From: Rubrivivax albus
GTDB taxonomy: Bacteria > Pseudomonadota > Gammaproteobacteria > Burkholderiales > Burkholderiaceae_C
NCBI RefSeq assembly: GCF_004016515.1
Contig: NZ_SACT01000002.1
Coordinates: forward strand, 1 to 64,000
Direction: 5' to 3'
Length of the DNA stretch: 64,000 nucleotides
The notes beneath the pieces were generated by a model. The model did not search any database. It was given only the letters and a program-made list of their open reading frames with translations, and was not told where the DNA came from. Positions 8,901-18,476 of this stretch are shown one piece after another (within the stretch, counting starts at the first letter, position 1; every line of letters begins with the position of its first letter). Made by a program: the position numbers and the translations under genes.

Positions 8901-10067
8901 TCAGCGCAGGGCCTCGCGCACCGCCAGCGCCACGCGGGCCACGTCGGCGTCGGTCATGCGGGTGTAGATCGGCAGGCTCAGCATGCGTTCGTAGGCGTGC
9001 TGGCTGTGTGGGAACATTTCCGGCAACAAGGCGTAGCGGTCGCGCCAATAGGGCTGCAGGTGCAGCGGGATGTAGTGCACGCTGCAGCCGATGCCGGCGG
9101 CGAACAGGCGTTCGATCAGCGTGTCCCGGCTGACATGGACGTCATCGGCGAGGCGCAGCACATACAGGTGCCAGGCATGCAGGTCGCCTTCGGCCGGCCT
9201 TGGTGGCGTGATCACCGGCAGCCCGGCGAAAGCCGCATCGTAGGCCTCGGCGATGGCCGCACGCCGGGCCTGGAAGGCACGCGCCTTCTTCAGCTGGTGC
9301 AGCCCCAGCGCGGCAGCAATGTCGGTCAGGTTGTACTTGAAGCCCGGGGCCACGATCTCGTAGAACCAGCTCGGCTTGTCCGACCGGAAGCGGTCGAAGG
9401 CATCACGGCTCATGCCGTGCAGGCGCATCACCTGGGCCCGCTTCGCCAGCGCCGCGTCGCGGGTGACCAGCATGCCGCCTTCGCCAGTGGTGATGGTCTT
9501 GTTGGCGTAGAAGCTGAACACCGTGGCCGCGCTGTCCAGCGTGCCGACCAGGTGGCCGGCGTGCGTGGTGGGCAGCGCGTGCGCCGCGTCCTCCACCACG
9601 GCCAGGCCGTGCCGGCGGGCGGTGTCGCCGAGCGTCGCCATGTCGGCGGCCAAACCGGCATAGTGCACCGGGATCAGGGCTCTGGTGCGCGGTGTGATGG
9701 CCGCCTCCACCGCCGCCGGGTCGATGTTCAGGGTAGCCGGGTCGATGTCGACCAGCTTCACGTCGGCGCCCAGGTAGCGCACCACCTCGGCGGTGGCGGT
9801 GAAGGTGTGGGTGGTGGTGATGACCTCGTCGCCGGGGCCGATGCCCAGGGCCTCCAGCGCCAGGTGCAGGCCGGCGGTGGCCGAGTTCACCGCCACCGCG
9901 TGCAGTGACGGGTCGCCGAGGAAGGCGACGAAGTCCTGCTCGAAGCGCCGCGCCTTCGGGCCGGTGGTGACCCATCCGCTCCGCAACGAGTCGACGACCT
10001 CGGCGATCTCTTCGTCACCGATCTCGGGCAGCGCGAAGGGCAGGAAGGGCGGTGGCGTGTCGGTCAT
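8901..10067 (-). CDS. DegT/DnrJ/EryC1/StrS-family sugar aminotransferase
   Basis: 388 residues. This PLP-dependent enzyme adds an amino group to a nucleotide-activated keto sugar. Visible family features are the N-terminal [31 protein letters not shown], the PLP lysine in [14 protein letters not shown], and the C-terminal [15 protein letters not shown]. The start ATG overlaps the stop of the preceding methyltransferase gene (ATGA). Together with the 4,6-dehydratase it should make a UDP-4-amino-6-deoxy sugar like PglE. No PglD-type acetyltransferase is encoded nearby. Confidence 0.93.
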   Translation of the reverse strand: MTDTPPPFLPFALPEIGDEEIAEVVDSLRSGWVTTGPKARRFEQDFVAFLGDPSLHAVAVNSATAGLHLALEALGIGPGDEVITTTHTFTATAEVVRYLGADVKLVDIDPATLNIDPAAVEAAITPRTRALIPVHYAGLAADMATLGDTARRHGLAVVEDAAHALPTTHAGHLVGTLDSAATVFSFYANKTITTGEGGMLVTRDAALAKRAQVMRLHGMSRDAFDRFRSDKPSWFYEIVAPGFKYNLTDIAAALGLHQLKKARAFQARRAAIAEAYDAAFAGLPVITPPRPAEGDLHAWHLYVLRLADDVHVSRDTLIERLFAAGIGCSVHYIPLHLQPYWRDRYALLPEMFPHSQHAYERMLSLPIYTRMTDADVARVALAVREALR

Positions 10068-10801
10068 CGGGGTGACAGCGGTTTGGCGATCCAGGCCAGG
10101 CGGTGGGTGCGCAGCCAAGGCATGGCGTTCAACGCGCGCCACAGCGCCGGGTGCAATGCCGCAGCGCGGCGCCCCAGCGGTGGTGCCAGCGTGAGGCGGC
10201 GAACGTCGATTGTGGCCGCTGGGAACAGCGCGCGAATGCGCGACACCGGCACACCGCGCACGTGGGTGTTGCGCGGGTTGTCGAACGCGAAGTCGTACCA
10301 GAGCACGCCTCCTCCGGGACGCACCCACTGCCACATCCGGGCCGCCAGCCGGTGCTGGAAGTCGTCGTCGAGCAGCGAAGTGAAGACGGTGGACTGGAAC
10401 ACGATGTCGAAGCCGGCCTCCGGCAGCGGCGCCGCCATCGCGTCGCCTTCGATCAGGCGCAGCGCTGCAGGAAGCCGCCGGCGCGCGGCCGCGCAGCGGT
10501 CGGGCAACAGTTCATTGCCCACCAGGCGTACCGGGTCGGCGCCCAGGCGCATCAGTTCGAGCAGGTTGTCGCCGTGGCCGCAGCCGACCTCGAGCACGTC
10601 CAGTTCGCGCAGCGGCCGCGGCGCATGGCGGCGCAGCAGCGCCACCAGCGCGCGCTCGCGCTCCTGGCGCGCGAGCAGCACGTCGGGCTTCAGCGGGTCA
10701 TAGCGGCCGTCGTCGACGCGCTGCGCGTAGCGCGCGGCCACTGCGGCCGGCTCGTCGGGCGTGGCGGCCTGGGCGTCACCGGAGTGCTGCTGCGGCGTCA
10801 T
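10064..10801 (-). CDS. Class I SAM-dependent methyltransferase of the glycan operon
   Basis: 245 residues. The SAM-binding motif [16 protein letters not shown] lies at about residues 70-84, motif [17 protein letters not shown] follows, and a [16 protein letters not shown] segment plus [12 protein letters not shown] form the rest of the Rossmann fold. The substrate cannot be read from sequence; position in the operon suggests a glycan or its precursor. It lies 4 nt after the family 2 glycosyltransferase gene and overlaps the aminotransferase gene by 4 nt. Confidence 0.85.
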   Translation of the reverse strand: MTPQQHSGDAQAATPDEPAAVAARYAQRVDDGRYDPLKPDVLLARQERERALVALLRRHAPRPLRELDVLEVGCGHGDNLLELMRLGADPVRLVGNELLPDRCAAARRRLPAALRLIEGDAMAAPLPEAGFDIVFQSTVFTSLLDDDFQHRLAARMWQWVRPGGGVLWYDFAFDNPRNTHVRGVPVSRIRALFPAATIDVRRLTLAPPLGRRAAALHPALWRALNAMPWLRTHRLAWIAKPLSPR

Positions 10802-10805
10802 CGCG

Positions 10806-11834
10806 TCATCGCGTCAACGTGGTGGCCTGCGCGCCGGCACGCCGGCGCAGCACATGGTCGAGCAGGCCGCGTGCGAAACCCAGGCCGTAGCCGGCGTGCA
10901 TGCAGGCGAACGCCCACGCGACGGCCAGCCAGCGCCACGGGTGCTGCCACGGCGGCATCGGCACTGCGGCGATCGCCAGCGCCGCGGTGGCGTACACCGC
11001 CAGCAGCACGGCGCCCGCCGACGCCGCGATGCCGGACCACGGTGCCGCCAGCGCCAGCACAGTCAGCGTGGCCACGAAGGCGAACGGCACCAGGTGCCGT
11101 GGCGACGCCGGCAGGCGGTGCTTGCGGATCACGGCGACCTTCCAGTAGCCGTACTGCCAGAACTGGCGGAACAGCGCCAGGAACGACGCGCGGGGCACGT
11201 AGCTCGAACGGATGGCCGCGCTCTGCCACACGCGCCCGCCGCCGCGGACGATGCGCAGCGCGAGTTCGTCGTCCTGGTTGCGCACCAGGGCCTCGTCGAA
11301 GCCGCCCAGGCGCAGCAGGGTGTCGCGCCGCCACGCGCCCAGGTAAACGGTGTCGACCTCGCCGGTGTGGTCCAGCCGGCGCGAGGCCGCCCCGCCAGCG
11401 CCGAAGCGGCTGCCGAAGGCGGCGGCGACGGCCGGCGCGACCACGCCGTCATCCACCACGGCGGCCCGCCAGGGCCCGCCGACGCAGCTGGCGCCGGTGT
11501 CCTGCAGTGCCTGCACGCACTGCGCCACGTAGTCGTCGGCGTAGGTGGTGTGCACGTCCATGCGCACGATCCACTCGCCCTGGGCCGCCGCGATGGCGCG
11601 GTTCAGCGCGACCGGCGTGGTGCGCGCCGGGTTGTCGATCCAGCGCAGCCGGGCATCCGCCGCGGCCAGCGCCGCCAGCCGGTCGCGGGTGCCGTCGTCG
11701 CTGCGGCCGTCGGCCACCACCACCTCCAGCGCCAGACCGGCCGGCAGCCGCTGCGCGAGCACGCTGGCCGCGAAGGCGCCGATGTGGGCGGCTTCGTTGC
11801 GGCAGGGCACGATCACGCTGACGAGGGAGGTCAC
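10806..11834 (-). CDS. Family 2 glycosyltransferase (ExoA-like) with C-terminal membrane helices
   Basis: 342 residues. The GT-A fold begins with SVIVPCRNEAAHIGAF, followed by VVVADGRSDDGTRD; the metal-binding DxD-like element appears as VRMDVHTTY. Three or four hydrophobic helices occupy residues about 245-325, as in succinoglycan ExoA-type enzymes that act on lipid-linked acceptors. It probably extends the undecaprenyl-linked sugar on the cytoplasmic face. It is encoded 9 nt after the preceding glycosyltransferase gene. Confidence 0.88.
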   Translation of the reverse strand: MTSLVSVIVPCRNEAAHIGAFAASVLAQRLPAGLALEVVVADGRSDDGTRDRLAALAAADARLRWIDNPARTTPVALNRAIAAAQGEWIVRMDVHTTYADDYVAQCVQALQDTGASCVGGPWRAAVVDDGVVAPAVAAAFGSRFGAGGAASRRLDHTGEVDTVYLGAWRRDTLLRLGGFDEALVRNQDDELALRIVRGGGRVWQSAAIRSSYVPRASFLALFRQFWQYGYWKVAVIRKHRLPASPRHLVPFAFVATLTVLALAAPWSGIAASAGAVLLAVYATAALAIAAVPMPPWQHPWRWLAVAWAFACMHAGYGLGFARGLLDHVLRRRAGAQATTLTR

Positions 11835-11843
11835 CCCGACATC

Positions 11844-12920
11844 CTATCGGCGCAATGGGTGTTGGTCGGCCAGCAGTTCGCGGTAAAGCGCCGCCATCCG
11901 GTCCATCTGCACCCGGCGGTCGCCGTCCATGCGCATCCGCGCGAGCTGGTGCTCCGACACCTGGCGTGCCAGCGTGTCGTCGTCACGCAGCAGGCGCAGC
12001 GCACCGGCCAGCGCGGTGGCGTCGTCCACCGGCACGATCAGCCGCCGGTCGGCATCCAGCCACTGACGATTGGCCGGCAGGTCGCTGGCGACCACCGGGA
12101 CGCCGGCGGCCATGCTCTCGAGCACGCTGACCGAGGTGGCGTCGCTGGCCGGCACCGAGACCGAGGCCTTGCAGCGCGCCAGCACCGCGGCCATGCCGGC
12201 GTCGTCGAGCCGACCATGAAAGCTGACCACCTGAGCCAGCCCCAGCGCCTGCGCCTGCGCGCGCAGCGCCGCTTCGTCGGGCCCCCCGCCCAGCAGGTGC
12301 AGGTGCAGCGGCCGTTGCGGCGCCTCGTGGTGCAGCGCCGCCGCCGCCTGCAGGATCACCGGGATGCGGTAGTTGGGCTCCCAGCTGCGTAGGCTGACGA
12401 TCTCGAACGGCGCGCGTGCCGGCCAGTCCGCCGGCGCGAAGCGCGCCATGTCAGCGCCCCAGTGCAGCTGGACGGCCGGCCGGCGCAGGCCATAGGCGTC
12501 TGCCGCGGCCACGAGGTCCAGCGAGTCGCCGGTGACGAGGTCGGCCCGGTGCAGCGTCCAGCCGGTCAGCGCGCGCAACAGCGCGCTGCGCTCGGGCGTG
12601 AGCAGCAGGTCGCTGCCCCAGGCCGTCATCACCAGCGGGCGTCGGCCGATGCGTGCGGCCAGGAAGCCGTAGGACGTCACGTAGTGCGCATGCACCAGGT
12701 CCGGCGCCAGCGCAGCCACGGCGCGGCGCGCCGCGCCCACGCGCCACAGCCAGTCGGCCGAGCGGCGCACCGGGGGCAGCACGATCTGCTCGATGCCCTC
12801 CAGCGGCTGCGGACGCGCGGTGACGATACTGATGCGAAAGCCACGCGTGGCCATCTCCAGCGCCCAGCGTCGCAGGTGCACGCTGTTGGCGTCGCCGAGC
12901 AGGCAGAGGTGTTCAGCCAT
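11844..12920 (-). CDS. GT-B glycosyltransferase (family 4)
   Basis: 358 residues. The N-terminus MAEHLCLLGDANSVHLRRW begins the acceptor domain. The donor domain shows LHLLGGGPDEAALRAQA, VSFHGRLDDAGM and the E-x7-E-like signature SVSVLESMAAGVPVVASDL. It is a retaining GT4-type enzyme using a nucleotide sugar; the sugar is unknown. The ATG at 12920 overlaps the 3' end of the preceding gene by 8 bases, and upstream in-frame sequence is just the shadow of that gene. Confidence 0.88.
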   Translation of the reverse strand: MAEHLCLLGDANSVHLRRWALEMATRGFRISIVTARPQPLEGIEQIVLPPVRRSADWLWRVGAARRAVAALAPDLVHAHYVTSYGFLAARIGRRPLVMTAWGSDLLLTPERSALLRALTGWTLHRADLVTGDSLDLVAAADAYGLRRPAVQLHWGADMARFAPADWPARAPFEIVSLRSWEPNYRIPVILQAAAALHHEAPQRPLHLHLLGGGPDEAALRAQAQALGLAQVVSFHGRLDDAGMAAVLARCKASVSVPASDATSVSVLESMAAGVPVVASDLPANRQWLDADRRLIVPVDDATALAGALRLLRDDDTLARQVSEHQLARMRMDGDRRVQMDRMAALYRELLADQHPLRR

Positions 12921-14277
12921 GGCCGCGCGCATCGAAACGCTGCCGCACGTCGCGCACGAAGGCGGCCAGTTCGCCGGCCAGGGCACGGCGCTCGAACCGT
13001 GCCACCTGCGCGCCGGCCGGCAAGGGCGGGGACTCGACCAGCATCCGTTCCAGCATCTGGGCGATGGCGGCCGGGTCGGTTTCGTCGGCCACCCACCCGC
13101 GGCCGTGCGCGCGCAGCAGTGCCGCCGCATCACCGCCGGGGTCGCCGAGCAGCAGCACGGGCTGGCCGCTGCGCAGGTATTCGAACAGCTTGCCTGGCAG
13201 CGTGCCGGCGACGACGTCGCGCACGTCCTGCCGGCCTGCACCCGCGCCGACCACCAGCAACAGCGCATCGGCCGCCCGCATCTCGGCCAGCGCCTGCGCG
13301 TGCGGGACATAGGGCACCCGCTCGACCGCCCCCGGGTGGCGCGACGCGAAGGCCCCCAGGGCCGCATCGAATCGCCGGCCGACGGCGCCCACCAGCCGCA
13401 GACGCAGCGCGCGCCGCCCCGGCCCGGCCGCCCCTGCCGCGAGGCAACGGTCCAGCGCGTCGAGCACGGGCGCCGGATCGCGCGGCCCGTAGAAGCTGCC
13501 GACGTGCACCAGCCGGAAGGCGCCGTCGGCCGCCGGCGTGCGCGTGGGCGCGTCGGCGAAGTCGGCCTCGTCGTAGCCGTTCGGGATCCAGGCCACCGGG
13601 CAGCGGCCGTCCAGCGCGGCGGCATAGCGCCGCTGCCAGGACGGCGTCACGACGACGACGCCGGCCGCATCGCGCAACCAGTGCGCCTCGGTGCGCCGGT
13701 CGATCGCCCGCCGCCACGCGGGCGCGGCGTTACCAGGGTTGTCGGCCCACAGGTCCCGCCAGTCGGCCACCCACGGCACACCCGCTTCGCGCGCGAGCCG
13801 GCGCGCCAGCGCGTGTGCCGCCACCGGCGGCGCGGTGCTCATCACGGCATCGAAGCCGCCGTCACGCATCAGCGCCCGGCCGACCGGCAGGGCCGAACGG
13901 GCCCAGCCGCCGCGCTCGTCGGGCCATTGCAGCGCCGACCAGGCGGTGAGCACGGCGTCGCGCCAACGAGGCGGGGCTGGCACGGTGGGCTTCGACGCCT
14001 CCGAAGCAGGTGCCGGCGCGGCGCCCTGGCTCGCCGCGGCACCGCGCCGCCATGCCATCGCACGCTGCAGCAGCGTGCGGTGCGGCACACGGTGCACCGG
14101 CACCGTCGGCGGCAGTTCGGACAGCAGCGAGGCGTCCTGCAGGTAGCCCGGGTCGTCGCCAGCCAGCACCGTCACCGCGACGCCGAAATCGCCGAGGTAG
14201 CGCGCGAACTTCAGGGCCCGCTGCACGCCGGCGCCGCCCATCGGCGGGAAGTGGTGACTGACCAGCAGCAGCCTCAT
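12913..14277 (-). CDS. GT-B glycosyltransferase (family 4)
   Basis: 454 residues. It starts MRLLLVSHHFPPMGGAGVQR, the usual N-terminus of GT4 enzymes, whose glycine-rich loop faces the acceptor. The donor half has LVHVGSFYGPRDP, a disordered Ala/Pro-rich insert near residues 85-105, and PGKLFEYLRSGQPVLLLGDP, the nucleotide-sugar site. The start overlaps the stop of the methyltransferase gene before it (ATGA). The sugar transferred is unknown. Confidence 0.88.
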   Translation of the reverse strand: MRLLLVSHHFPPMGGAGVQRALKFARYLGDFGVAVTVLAGDDPGYLQDASLLSELPPTVPVHRVPHRTLLQRAMAWRRGAAASQGAAPAPASEASKPTVPAPPRWRDAVLTAWSALQWPDERGGWARSALPVGRALMRDGGFDAVMSTAPPVAAHALARRLAREAGVPWVADWRDLWADNPGNAAPAWRRAIDRRTEAHWLRDAAGVVVVTPSWQRRYAAALDGRCPVAWIPNGYDEADFADAPTRTPAADGAFRLVHVGSFYGPRDPAPVLDALDRCLAAGAAGPGRRALRLRLVGAVGRRFDAALGAFASRHPGAVERVPYVPHAQALAEMRAADALLLVVGAGAGRQDVRDVVAGTLPGKLFEYLRSGQPVLLLGDPGGDAAALLRAHGRGWVADETDPAAIAQMLERMLVESPPLPAGAQVARFERRALAGELAAFVRDVRQRFDARGHG

Positions 14278-14942
14278 GCCGCGGGCGGCTGGCCGTGGGC
14301 CAGGATCCAGCAGTCGCAGTAGGGCAGCTCGCGGAAGGCCTGCACCCGCCAGCCGCCTTCGGCCAGCAGGCGCTCGACGTCGCGGCGCCGGACGCGGCCG
14401 TCGCCGATTTCCCAGCAGTGGTGCGGGTCGATCCAGATGCGCCGGCGCACGAAGCGGTTCCAGGCCTCCGACAGGCTCAGCAGCCCCACCGGGAACCGCA
14501 GTGGCCACAGGCGCTGGCGCGGGGAGACAAACAGCACGTGCGCCTTGCGGTGCGGCAAGGTCAGGTACAGCCGTCCGCCGGGCCTCAGGAAACCCTGCAG
14601 TTGCGCCAGTGCCCGCGGCAGCGCCTCGAACGGCAGGTGTTCCAGCACTTCGGTGCAGACCACGGCGTCCGCGCTCGCCGCCAGCGCAGGCTGCGGGTCG
14701 AGCAGGTTGCCCACGATGTCGGGCTGCAGCGCGGGGTTGATGTCCATCACGCGATAGCTGCGCATGAACGGTCCGGCGCAGCGGCGCACGACGCCATCGC
14801 CGGTGCCGACCTCGATCACGTCGCCGTGCTCGCGTGCCAGCAGGTCGTGCAGCACGTGGAAGTGGCGCGTCCAGGTGTAGAAGTCCAGCCCCGCGATGAA
14901 ATCGCGCGGCTGCATGCGGAACTGTGCGTCGAACTCAGCCAA
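14274..14942 (-). CDS. Class I SAM-dependent methyltransferase of the glycan operon (TTG start)
   Basis: 222 residues. Motif I is VIEVGTGDGVVRRCAG, and VVCTEVLEHLPFEALPRAL with LRPGGRLYLTLPHR completes a Methyltransf_11-like fold. I place the start at a TTG (14942) because GGAGGT lies 6 nt upstream and the gene then overlaps the flippase stop by 8 bases. The ATG at 14981 would lie deep inside the flippase gene. The substrate is unknown, but the two methyltransferases flanking the glycosyltransferases suggest a methylated glycan. Confidence 0.82.
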   Translation of the reverse strand: MAEFDAQFRMQPRDFIAGLDFYTWTRHFHVLHDLLAREHGDVIEVGTGDGVVRRCAGPFMRSYRVMDINPALQPDIVGNLLDPQPALAASADAVVCTEVLEHLPFEALPRALAQLQGFLRPGGRLYLTLPHRKAHVLFVSPRQRLWPLRFPVGLLSLSEAWNRFVRRRIWIDPHHCWEIGDGRVRRRDVERLLAEGGWRVQAFRELPYCDCWILAHGQPPAA

Positions 14943-16233
14943 GGCTTGACCTCCAGCGCCAGGGGGCGGGCACGCGCCCAAGCACGCGGCCGGCAGCCTG
15001 CCAGGCCCAGCCCATGACCGCCAGATTGGCCAGCGCGGCGGCGGCCGCGGCCCCGCTCATGCCGAAGCGGGGCAGCAGCCAGAGATTGGCCACGGCATTC
15101 AGCGCCGCTGCCACCATGGCCATGCCCAGGACCTGCAGGCTGCGGCCGTCGAGCAGCAGGGTGTACAGCAGGACCTGGTAGATGCCGAAGGCCAGCACCG
15201 CCACCGCCTGGCCGGCGAACACGGGCCAAGGCGCCTGATAGCTCGCCGTGGTGAGCCAAGGCAGCAGCCAGGGGCCGGCGACGGCCAGGGCCAGGCCCAC
15301 CGGCAGGGCCAGCCCCACGAACACGGCCAACGCCTGGCCGGTCAGGCGCGCGGCCTCGTCGCGCCGCTGCCCGTGCCAGGCCCGCGCCAGCACCGGAAAC
15401 AGGGTGAAGCCCAGCACGCTGTAGAACACGGCGGGCACGGCACTGAGGGACACGGCCGCCGCATACGTGGCCACGGCCTCCAGGCCCAGGGCCTGCACGA
15501 GCAGGAAGCGATCGAAGCTGGCGTTCAGCGCGCCAAAGAGGGCGAGCCCGACCAACGGTGCCGAGAACGACAGCAGTTCGGCCATGCGTGGCACCTCGGC
15601 GGCCGGCGGCTGCGCGGGCGGTGCCTGCGCCTCCGCCTGCAGCACACGCGCCGCCAGGATCAGCAGAGCGGCGGCCAGCGCCAGCTGGCTGACCCCGTAC
15701 ACCGGCAGCCAGGCCTGCAGCGCCCGGCTGCCATCGGCCACCAGCGCCCAGACGACCGCGTAGCGCAAGGCGCTGCGTGCGAGCAGACCCCAGGCGATCC
15801 AGCCGATGCGGCCCGCCGCGCGCAGCCAGGCATTGGCGAACTCGATGCCGGCGTCGGCCGCGAGCACCAGCAGCAGGCCGGGCAGCAGGACAGCCCGGCC
15901 GTCGTCGCCCCAGGCCAGTTCGGCCACGCCTTCGCGGGCCGCCCAGCCGGCCAGCGCCGCCACGGCGAAGAGGGCCAGCACCACGCCGCCGAGACGGCCG
16001 AAGGCCAGCCAGCGCAGGCGCGCCAGCGCCGCGGGGGCGAAACTGCGCACGATGGTGGTGGGCAGCGCGAACAGCACCAGCGGCATCAGCAGGCTGGAGA
16101 CCACCAGGGTCTGCGTCCAGGCACCGTAGTCGGCCTCTCCGATGGCACGGGTGAGCAGCGGCAGCAGCAGCAGCGCCAGCAGGCGGTCGATGAAGACCGC
16201 GCCACCGTACATCGCGGTGTCGCTGCGCAGCAT
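14935..16233 (-). CDS. Oligosaccharide flippase (Wzx-like, MOP superfamily)
   Basis: 432 residues, almost entirely hydrophobic, with about 12-14 predicted membrane helices. It starts [19 protein letters not shown], like Wzx/RfbX proteins, and has the usual gap between two six-helix bundles near residue 210. It should carry an undecaprenyl-diphosphate-linked oligosaccharide across the inner membrane. It is the first gene of the ten-gene minus-strand operon; a -10-like TAGAAT (minus strand, 16328-16323) lies in the divergent region shared with lysS. No ligase or polymerase is encoded beside it. Confidence 0.86.
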   Translation of the reverse strand: MLRSDTAMYGGAVFIDRLLALLLLPLLTRAIGEADYGAWTQTLVVSSLLMPLVLFALPTTIVRSFAPAALARLRWLAFGRLGGVVLALFAVAALAGWAAREGVAELAWGDDGRAVLLPGLLLVLAADAGIEFANAWLRAAGRIGWIAWGLLARSALRYAVVWALVADGSRALQAWLPVYGVSQLALAAALLILAARVLQAEAQAPPAQPPAAEVPRMAELLSFSAPLVGLALFGALNASFDRFLLVQALGLEAVATYAAAVSLSAVPAVFYSVLGFTLFPVLARAWHGQRRDEAARLTGQALAVFVGLALPVGLALAVAGPWLLPWLTTASYQAPWPVFAGQAVAVLAFGIYQVLLYTLLLDGRSLQVLGMAMVAAALNAVANLWLLPRFGMSGAAAAAALANLAVMGWAWQAAGRVLGRVPAPWRWRSSLG

Positions 16234-16344
16234 CGGCCTCAGGGCCTGGCACCGGTCCGGCGGGCAGACGCGATGCGGCAACGACAGGGGCTGGGATGCA
16301 TGGGCGGCTTCGGGGTCGGGGGATTCTATCGAGGGGGTGCCGCC

Positions 16345-16350
16345 TAGAAT
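16345..16350 (+). promoter_or_regulatory. Putative -10 box of lysS
   Basis: TAGAAT lies 25 nt before the lysS ATG, which would give a 5' leader of about 19 nt. A second TAGAAT on the minus strand (16328-16323) faces the flippase gene, so the 142-bp divergent gap probably holds both promoters. No convincing -35 is visible for either. Confidence 0.45.
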
Positions 16351-16375
16351 CGGCGGTCCTGACCGAGCACGCTCC

Positions 16376-17884
16376 ATGTCCCAGCCGCCCATCCCCGCCG
16401 CCCCCGCCGACGACAACCAGCTCATCGCCGAGCGCCGGCAGAAACTGGCCGCCATCCGCGCGCAGGGCGTGGCGTTCCCCAACGACTTCAGGCCCACGCA
16501 CCACGCGGCCGACCTGCACCACCGCCACGGCCAGGTCCCCAACGAGGAGCTCGAGCCGCAGGCCGTCAAGGTGGCGGTGGCCGGCCGCATGATGCTCAAG
16601 CGCGTGATGGGCAAGGCCTGCTTCGCGACGCTGCAGGACGCCTCGGGCCGCATCCAGCTCTACGTGACGCAGGACGCCGTCGGCGCCGACGTGCTGGCCG
16701 CCTTCAAGCACTGGGACCTGGGCGACATCCTGGGCTGCGAGGGCACGCTGTTCCGCACCAAGACCGGTGAACTGTCGGTCAAGGCCACCTCGGTGCGCCT
16801 GCTCACGAAGAGCCTGCGTCCGCTGCCGGACAAGTTCCACGGCATGACCGACCAGGAACAGAAGTACCGCCAGCGCTACGTGGACCTGATGACCGACGAC
16901 GCGGCACGTGCGCGCTTCGTCGCGCGCAGCAAGGCCGTGAGCTCGATCCGCGGCTTCATGGTCGAGCACGGCTTCCTCGAGGTCGAGACGCCGATGCTGC
17001 ACCCGATCCCGGGTGGGGCCAACGCGCGGCCGTTCAGCACCCACCACAACGCGCTGGACCAGGAGATGTTCCTGCGCATCGCGCCGGAGCTGTACCTCAA
17101 GCGGCTGCTGGTGGGCGGGTTCGAGCGCGTGTTCGAGATCAATCGCAACTTCCGCAACGAGGGCATCAGCGTCCGCCACAACCCCGAGTTCACGATGATG
17201 GAGTTCTACGCGGCGTACTGGACGCACCGCGAGATCATGGACTTCACCGAGCAGGTGCTGCGCCACGCGGCGCGCCAGGCCACCGGCTCGGCGGTGCTCG
17301 GCTACGGCGGGCGCGAGGTGAACCTGGAGCAGCCTTTCGCCCGCCTGTCGGTGCGCGAATCGCTGGTCGTGCATGCCGGGCTCAGCGACGCCGAGTCCAC
17401 CGACGCCGCGGTGCTGCACGCGAAGCTCAAGGCGCTGGGCGAGGAACCGCCGGCGCACTGGACGCTGGCCGAACTGCAGTTCGGCCTCTTCGAGGCGGCG
17501 GTGGAGGACAAGCTCTGGCAGCCCACGTACATCGTCGACTACCCGGTGGAGGTCTCGCCGCTGGCGCGCGCCTCCGACGCCGACCCGACGGTGACCGAGC
17601 GCTTCGAGCTCTTCATGACCGGGCGCGAGATCGCCAACGGCTTCTCGGAGCTGAACGACGCCGAGGACCAGGCGGCCCGCTTCCAGGCGCAGGTGGCCAA
17701 CAAGGACGCCGGCGACGACGAGGCCATGTACTTTGATGCCGACTTCATCCGCGCGTTGGAGTACGGCATGCCGCCGGCCGGCGGCTGCGGCATCGGCATC
17801 GACCGCCTCGTGATGCTGCTCACCGACAGCCCCAGCATCCGCGACGTGATCCTCTTCCCGGCGCTGCGCCGCGAAGCGGACTGA
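16376..17884 (+). CDS. lysS: Lysyl-tRNA synthetase (class II)
   Basis: 502 residues, the normal length. The enzyme charges tRNA-Lys. An N-terminal OB-fold anticodon-binding domain (about 60-165) is followed by the class II core: motif 1 around [19 protein letters not shown], motif 2 [20 protein letters not shown], and motif 3 [22 protein letters not shown] near the C-terminus. The ATG at 16376 fits family N-termini; further upstream lies the promoter. A PNPOx-like gene follows after 16 nt and may be cotranscribed. Confidence 0.97.
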   Translation: MSQPPIPAAPADDNQLIAERRQKLAAIRAQGVAFPNDFRPTHHAADLHHRHGQVPNEELEPQAVKVAVAGRMMLKRVMGKACFATLQDASGRIQLYVTQDAVGADVLAAFKHWDLGDILGCEGTLFRTKTGELSVKATSVRLLTKSLRPLPDKFHGMTDQEQKYRQRYVDLMTDDAARARFVARSKAVSSIRGFMVEHGFLEVETPMLHPIPGGANARPFSTHHNALDQEMFLRIAPELYLKRLLVGGFERVFEINRNFRNEGISVRHNPEFTMMEFYAAYWTHREIMDFTEQVLRHAARQATGSAVLGYGGREVNLEQPFARLSVRESLVVHAGLSDAESTDAAVLHAKLKALGEEPPAHWTLAELQFGLFEAAVEDKLWQPTYIVDYPVEVSPLARASDADPTVTERFELFMTGREIANGFSELNDAEDQAARFQAQVANKDAGDDEAMYFDADFIRALEYGMPPAGGCGIGIDRLVMLLTDSPSIRDVILFPALRREAD

Positions 17885-17900
17885 GCGCGGGCATCCTGCC

Positions 17901-18452
17901 GTGGCCACCGCCCGCCTCGAATCACTGCACATGATCGAGCGGGCCTGCTGGCTCGAACTGGGCCATGCGGCCCAGGACCGCGCGCACCCGTGGCGCGTGA
18001 TGACGCTGGCCACGGTGGACCGCGACCGCGCCGACGCCCGCAGCGTCGTCATCCGCGACGTGGAAGAGGCGGCACGCCGGTTGATCTTCTACACCGACGC
18101 GCGCAGTGCGAAGATCGCGCAGATGCACGCGCATCCGCGGGCGACGCTGGTGGGTTGGTGGCCCAAACCCGGCTGGCAGCTGCGCCTGAGCGTGACCCTG
18201 TCGGTCCAGACCAGCGGGCTGGACGTGAGTTCGCGCTGGGCGCGCGTGAAACTCTCGCCGTCGGCCCAGGACTACTTGGCCGCGCTGCCCCCGGGCACGC
18301 CGGTGGAGCGCTTTCAGCCCGAGCGTGGCTCACGCGAGCACTTCGCGGTGGTCACGGCGCAGATCGACGAGATGGACTGGCTGGAACTGCACGAGAACGG
18401 CCACCGCCGCGCACGGCTGGCAGGCGACGCCAGCACCTGGCTGACGCCCTGA
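17901..18452 (+). CDS. Pyridoxamine 5'-phosphate oxidase-like FMN-binding protein
   Basis: 183 residues with a GTG start; an in-frame ATG at 17931 is an alternative and neither has a clear Shine-Dalgarno. The split-barrel fold is suggested by RVMTLATVDRDRADARSVVIRD, IFYTDARSAKIAQM and ATLVGWWPKPGWQLRLSV. It resembles the Alr4036-type flavin-binding subfamily more than true PdxH. The exact reaction is unknown. It follows lysS by 16 nt and converges with the enoyl-CoA hydratase gene. Confidence 0.8.
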   Translation: MATARLESLHMIERACWLELGHAAQDRAHPWRVMTLATVDRDRADARSVVIRDVEEAARRLIFYTDARSAKIAQMHAHPRATLVGWWPKPGWQLRLSVTLSVQTSGLDVSSRWARVKLSPSAQDYLAALPPGTPVERFQPERGSREHFAVVTAQIDEMDWLELHENGHRRARLAGDASTWLTP

Positions 18453-18476
18453 AGGGCCCGTGCCCGGGGCCGCACC

